Of a stretch of DNA of 10,313 nt, positions 7,267 through 10,313 are shown piece after piece. The notes beneath the pieces were generated by a model, which was not told the origin of the DNA, searched no databases, and worked only from the letters and a program-made list of their open reading frames with translations. Location: positions 1-10,313 of the forward strand of contig JAOZMQ010000079.1 in NCBI GenBank assembly GCA_029934195.1. The letters are read 5' to 3'. The first letter of the stretch is position 1; each line of letters opens with the position of its first letter. The DNA comes from Candidatus Cloacimonadota bacterium (GTDB lineage Bacteria; Cloacimonadota; Cloacimonadia; Cloacimonadales; JAOZMQ01). Both the position numbers and the translations under genes were made by a program.

Positions 7267-7995
7267 ATGAAAGCAATAATTTTAGCAGCAGGTTATGGAA
7301 ATAGACTTGCAAAAGTTTCTAACGGATTACCCAAAAGTATGATACAAATTGGGAATAAATCTCTAATTCACAATCAAATTGAAGCCTGTCTTGCACAAAA
7401 TATTAATGATTTTGTCTTTGTTCTCGGTTACGAGATTGACAAATTAAAGGAACACCTTTTAGAAATATTAAAACCTTCGCAAATAACATTTATTGAAAAC
7501 CCAATTTATCGCAAAACAAATACTTTATATTCCTTATGGTTAGCTCGATCAGAATTTACAGATGACTTTATTTATTTTAATGCGGATATTTTATTTGATC
7601 AACAATTACTTTCTAAAATTTCCTCAAATAACGGTGTCTCAGAGCTTTTGCTTGAAAAAAGCTCTTGTGCTGAAGAAGAAGTTAAAATGATTATTAATTC
7701 TGATAATCGAATCTTGGAAATAGGTAAAAAACTTGATCCTGTTGATTGTGCTGGTGAGTTTATAGGAATTGGAAAATTCTCAAAATCAGTATTACCAAAA
7801 TTTATTGAATATCTTCAATTCGGTGTTGATAATAATGAATCAAATAATTATTTTGAATTTGCAGTGAATCTTCTTGCAAAAGATTTGGAATTATTTGCAG
7901 TATCAACTGATGGGATCCCTTGTATTGAAATTGATTTTCCCGAAGATTTGGAACGAGCAAGAACTGAGATTTATCCAAAATTAAAACATAAGTAA
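7267..7995 (+). CDS. LicC-like nucleotidyltransferase (probable phosphocholine- or sugar/alcohol-phosphate cytidylyltransferase)
   Basis: A 242-residue single-domain nucleotidyltransferase of the Rossmann-like NTP-transferase superfamily. It carries the nucleotide-binding signature LAAGYGNRL (6-14) with LPKSM (21-25, K23), the metal-binding acid in FNADILF (D107), and a second acid in IEIDFPEDLERA (D223). The segment NPIYRKTNTLYSLWLA (78-93) and GEFIGIGKFS (163-172) resemble the LicC/COG1213 group, which activates phosphocholine, aminoethylphosphonate or inositol phosphate with CTP. The exact substrate cannot be read from sequence, and no kinase, membrane transferase or phosphonate gene is adjacent. 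The start has a good ggagag site 6 bases upstream. The gene stands 115 bases after serS beyond a hairpin, so it probably has its own promoter. The radical SAM gene follows within 30 bases. Confidence 0.83.
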   Translation: MKAIILAAGYGNRLAKVSNGLPKSMIQIGNKSLIHNQIEACLAQNINDFVFVLGYEIDKLKEHLLEILKPSQITFIENPIYRKTNTLYSLWLARSEFTDDFIYFNADILFDQQLLSKISSNNGVSELLLEKSSCAEEEVKMIINSDNRILEIGKKLDPVDCAGEFIGIGKFSKSVLPKFIEYLQFGVDNNESNNYFEFAVNLLAKDLELFAVSTDGIPCIEIDFPEDLERARTEIYPKLKHK

Positions 7996-8024
7996 ACACA
8001 ATCTTTTAAACGTTGGTATCTCAT

Positions 8025-9707
8025 TTGGAAAAAATTCTACTCACTTCCATTAACTCCCGATTTTCACATTCGAATCTTGCTTTATTTTATTTAAGAGAGG
8101 CAATCATTGATTTGGATTATGATGTCTCTCTTCTTGAATTAACAATAAATAATCAATACTCAGAGATTCTGTCAGAGATTATTTCACAACAGGCTAAATA
8201 CATTTGTCTGTCTGTTTATATTTGGAATGTTGAAATAATCAAACCGCTGATAATTGACATAAAAAATATATCAAACGATGTAAAAATAATTCTTGGTGGT
8301 CCGGAAGTCTCTTATAATAGTGAAAATTGGTTGACTTCCTTTCCACAAATTGACTTCATTATTAGCGGTCAAGGCGAAGAAAATTTTAGAAAACTCGCAA
8401 TTAATAATTTCCAATCTTTAGATAAAATATTCTTTCAAAATCATTACTCTTTCAATCGTTCAATTTTTCCTTACAAAGAATCTGATGCAAACTTATTAGA
8501 TAACAAATATATTTATTATGAAGCAAGTCGTGGCTGTCCTTTCAGATGTAGTTATTGTCTTTCTTCGAGAACAGATCATAACCTAATTTTTAAGAAACTT
8601 GAACAAGTAAAAACTGAATTAGATTTTCTATGCAATTTTGTAGGCAAAACAATTAAATTTGTGGATAGAACTTTTAATGCAAAAAAAACTTTTTCACGTG
8701 AAATATGGAAATATCTTATATCAAAGAATCCTTCAAAACTCTTTCATTTTGAGATTTATCCAGCTTTATTAGAAGATGAAGATTTTGAAATACTTGAAAC
8801 TTGTCCGCCACATTTATTCCAATTTGAAATAGGGATTCAATCTGTTTTTTCAAGAACTCTGCGTTCGATAAATCGATTTGAAAATTGGTCTAAAGTTAAA
8901 AAAAACATCATTAGAATACTAAAAATTACCAATATCCATTCACATCTAGATATGATTGTTGGTTTACCGTTTGAGTCTATTTCAGAAATTAAGTTTTCTT
9001 TTAATGAGATTTATGCTTTAAATTGTGATCATTTCCAAGTAGGATTTTTAAAAATATTATCAGGAACAGAAATGAATGACAAAAAAATTGAGTTCGGGAT
9101 TGAAGCATCTGTAAAAGCTCCATATCAAATTTTGAAAAATAATTGGCTGAGTTATGATGAAATTAATCAACTAAAAAAAATTGAACTCTTAGTTAACCTA
9201 CTTCATAATTCCGGTAAATTTTCTACAATTCTTAAATCTCTAATAGAATTATATAACTCTCCATTTGATTTTTTTAGTTCTCTATCGGACTTCTATACAA
9301 TAAACAGATTTACTTTTTCCGCTCATGATTGGAAAATTACAGGTAAACGGTTAATACAATTTTTCTCAAAATATCATTCTTTGGAACAGGATTTTTTAAT
9401 GGACGCACTTAGGTGGGATTGGGCTTTAATTGTAAAATCACACTATTTTCCGGAATTTCTATCATTTGTAGATTCAGAAAAAATAAAAAATGATGGGTAC
9501 TCTTTTTTAAGAAAATTTAATGTTAGAGGTCAAATCAAATTTGAGAATTTTTCATTTAATGTTCGTGATTTAAAGAAAGCGATCTTTCTAAAGATTTTTA
9601 GCAAGCGTTTTCAAAATCAATTTGCAAATAAAAATAATATTGCAGTTTTCCTAACTTCCTTTGATGAGAAAGTTGTTTTCTTTTTGCCCAATGATATTTT
9701 TGAATAG
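8025..9707 (+). CDS. B12-binding-domain radical SAM protein, DUF4080 type
   Basis: This start gives 560 residues. Residues about 2-135 form a cobalamin-binding-like fold: the opening EKILLTSINSRFSHSNLAL and KIILGGPEVSYNSENWL are typical, though I see no DxHxxG cobalamin-ligand motif. Residues about 163-360 are a radical SAM core. SRGCPFRCSYCLSS at 168-181 supplies the [4Fe-4S] cysteines C171, C175 and C178; FQFEIGIQS and DMIVGLPFES follow. The C-terminal ~190 residues match what I know of the DUF4080 tail. Reaction and substrate are unknown; relatives include methyltransferases and anaerobic tRNA- or lipid-modifying enzymes. No ATG occurs near the start. TTG at 8025 fits the family N-terminus; TTG at 8013 adds four residues and follows an in-frame TAA. 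Neither has a ribosome site, so coupling to the upstream nucleotidyltransferase is likely. Confidence 0.87.
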   Translation: MEKILLTSINSRFSHSNLALFYLREAIIDLDYDVSLLELTINNQYSEILSEIISQQAKYICLSVYIWNVEIIKPLIIDIKNISNDVKIILGGPEVSYNSENWLTSFPQIDFIISGQGEENFRKLAINNFQSLDKIFFQNHYSFNRSIFPYKESDANLLDNKYIYYEASRGCPFRCSYCLSSRTDHNLIFKKLEQVKTELDFLCNFVGKTIKFVDRTFNAKKTFSREIWKYLISKNPSKLFHFEIYPALLEDEDFEILETCPPHLFQFEIGIQSVFSRTLRSINRFENWSKVKKNIIRILKITNIHSHLDMIVGLPFESISEIKFSFNEIYALNCDHFQVGFLKILSGTEMNDKKIEFGIEASVKAPYQILKNNWLSYDEINQLKKIELLVNLLHNSGKFSTILKSLIELYNSPFDFFSSLSDFYTINRFTFSAHDWKITGKRLIQFFSKYHSLEQDFLMDALRWDWALIVKSHYFPEFLSFVDSEKIKNDGYSFLRKFNVRGQIKFENFSFNVRDLKKAIFLKIFSKRFQNQFANKNNIAVFLTSFDEKVVFFLPNDIFE

Positions 9708-9768
9708 AGTTATATTACCTGGAAAGTTGTTTTTCTTTTTTGATTAACTTGAGAACATACTTTACCAT

Positions 9769-9797
9769 AAAAAAAAGCCGATTCACAATGAACCGGC
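9769..9797 (-). terminator. Intrinsic terminator of the tRNA-Asp pair
   Basis: On the minus strand, just after the CCA end of the downstream tRNA, 9797-9789 pairs with 9785-9777 over nine base pairs (one G-U) around a three-base loop, followed at once by eight T residues (plus-strand A-run 9769-9776). This is a standard Rho-independent terminator for leftward transcription. In the plus direction no T-run follows, so it should not stop the radical SAM transcript. Confidence 0.9.
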
Positions 9798-9800
9798 AAG

Positions 9801-9877
9801 TGGCGGGAGTGACGGGACTCGAACTCGCGACCTTCTGCGTGACAGGCAGACGTTCTAACCAACTGAACTACACCCCC
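9801..9877 (-). tRNA. tRNA-Asp (anticodon GTC), copy nearer the terminator
   Basis: Read on the minus strand, 77 nt including an encoded CCA. The acceptor GGGGGTG pairs with CACTCCC (one G-U). The D-arm is GTTC/GAAC, the anticodon arm TCTGC-CTGTCAC-GCAGA gives GTC, the variable loop is AGGTC, and the T-arm is GCGAG-TTCGAGT-CCCGT. The discriminator G73 and C38 fit aspartate identity. The T-stem has an A-C mismatch at 52-62 and a G-U at 49-65. The sequence is identical to the second copy 120 bases away. Confidence 0.96.
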
Positions 9878-9920
9878 GTAAATTTATTAATTTACAAAGC
9901 TAAATAATGATCAAAGTAAG

Positions 9921-9997
9921 TGGCGGGAGTGACGGGACTCGAACTCGCGACCTTCTGCGTGACAGGCAGACGTTCTAACCAACTGAACTACACCCCC
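9921..9997 (-). tRNA. tRNA-Asp (anticodon GTC), promoter-proximal copy
   Basis: Identical over all 77 nt to the other copy, including the encoded CCA and the A-C mismatch at T-stem pair 52-62. It is transcribed first from the candidate promoter to its right. The spacer between the two genes (9878-9920) is 43 nt, AT-rich and has no terminator, so both are expected on one precursor. Confidence 0.96.
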
Positions 9998-10145
9998 GCA
10001 TTTAACGGGATATTTCACTTATGATTGCTCACTTACGAAATACAAACCTTTTTTAAAGATGTGTGATTCTGTGTCAACCCTTTTTTTATTTTATTTAGGC
10101 ACACCACTTTTTTTATAAGAATCTGACTTTGATTTGTAACCTATT
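9998..10145. other. Intergenic stretch right of the tRNA pair
   Basis: This AT-rich segment has T-runs at about 10080-10087 and 10107-10114. Apart from the leftward tRNA promoter candidate I see no gene, hairpin or repeat. It probably separates divergent transcription units. Confidence 0.5.
10050..10077 (-). promoter_or_regulatory. Candidate sigma-70-type promoter of the tRNA-Asp pair
   Basis: On the minus strand a perfect TTGACA (plus-strand tgtcaa, 10072-10077) is followed after 16 bases by TAAAAA (10055-10050), a 4-of-6 match to TATAAT. Initiation about 7 bases further would leave a leader of some 45 nt before the first tRNA. The placement and the perfect -35 support it; the -10 is weak. 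Confidence 0.5.
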
Positions 10146-10313
10146 ATGATGATCTTTGAATTTCACTTTTCTGTATCTCGATAGTTCAGAGAAAACCTTT
10201 CTCACAAACTTGAAAATTCTGGAATAAACAAACTATTCAAAGAATACAAAAAAAACTATGAAAATAGAATTCGGTTAGAATTTCATAAATCTTTATCTTA
10301 TATAGTGCTTGAA
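10146..10313 (+). pseudogene. Possible gene start interrupted by TAG, or unrelated open frame, runs off the right edge
   Basis: From an ATG-ATG pair at 10146-10151 the frame reads MMIFEFHFSVSR, meets TAG at 10182-10184, and then stays open in the same frame for 43 codons to the window end. The downstream part looks protein-like: KLFKEYKKNYENRIRLEF, then HKSLSYIVLE. No ATG, TTG or GTG occurs between the TAG and codon 41 of that open stretch, so it cannot start there in a normal way, and no ribosome site precedes the ATG pair. TAG is an ordinary stop elsewhere here (folA and the radical SAM gene end in it), so readthrough is unlikely. It could be a broken gene, a sequence error, or chance openness in AT-rich DNA. 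I do not recognise a family. Confidence 0.25.

Larger units (their letters stand above)
9798..9998. repeat. Tandem 81-bp direct repeat spanning the two tRNA-Asp genes
   Basis: Positions 9798-9878 and 9918-9998 are identical. Identity covers the tRNA plus three bases on the CCA side and one base on the 5' side, then stops sharply. The match limited almost to the mature gene suggests gene conversion or selection on the tRNA, and argues against a very recent duplication of a larger segment. Confidence 0.95.

Noticed and set aside
9769..9797. Hairpin as a bidirectional terminator also serving the radical SAM gene
   Set aside because: In the plus direction the A-run precedes the stem and no T-run follows it.
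10182..10184. TAG recoding (pyrrolysine or suppressor readthrough)
   Set aside because: Two well-supported genes in the window, folA and the radical SAM gene, end in TAG, and no recoding element is visible.
1..10313. CRISPR array, insertion sequence, integrase, phage or defence genes
   Set aside because: No spaced repeats, transposase motifs, terminal inverted repeats or phage-like proteins were seen. Although tRNA genes are common integration sites, no attachment-site duplication other than the full tRNA copy is present.

Overview
This AT-rich window (roughly 30% G+C by eye) comes from a bacterial chromosome. An LptF/LptG-type permease points to a Gram-negative (diderm) cell. Clear purine-rich ribosome sites such as aaggag, gaggt and ggagag argue against Bacteroidota, which rarely use them. 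My best guess is a Cloacimonadota- or other FCB-like lineage, but this is inference from gene content and base composition and cannot be settled without database searches.

Layout. The left edge (1-82, minus strand) holds the first codons of a secreted-protein gene, with an apparent ATA start. A 545-base non-coding stretch follows. Positions 628-7151 carry a tightly packed plus-strand run of seven genes: lptF/lptG-type permease, deoC, thyA, folA, a response regulator with a PAS-like tail, tpiA and serS. Junctions are -14, +13, -1, +15, +58 and +9 bases, so co-transcription of most or all of them is likely. A strong hairpin without a U-tract follows serS. Next come a LicC-like nucleotidyltransferase (7267-7995) and a B12-binding/radical SAM DUF4080-type protein (to 9707). 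Convergent to these, on the minus strand, lie two identical tRNA-Asp(GTC) genes with a good intrinsic terminator and a candidate promoter. The last 165 bases contain a short protein-like frame broken by a TAG and cut by the window end.

How the genes fit. ThyA makes dTMP and oxidises methylene-tetrahydrofolate to dihydrofolate; FolA reduces it back. Their stop and start codons overlap (TAATG), which is classic coupling. DeoC, just upstream, cleaves deoxyribose-5-phosphate to acetaldehyde and glyceraldehyde-3-phosphate, and TpiA, three genes downstream, interconverts that triose with DHAP. The run therefore joins deoxynucleotide supply and salvage to lower glycolysis, with an envelope-assembly permease, an orphan signalling protein and a tRNA synthetase in the same array. 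Most of the window is ordinary housekeeping. The less ordinary points are the orphan response regulator, the nucleotidyltransferase/radical SAM pair, a T-stem mismatch shared by both tRNA-Asp copies, fragments resembling lptF in its own upstream region, and the odd gene ends at both window edges.
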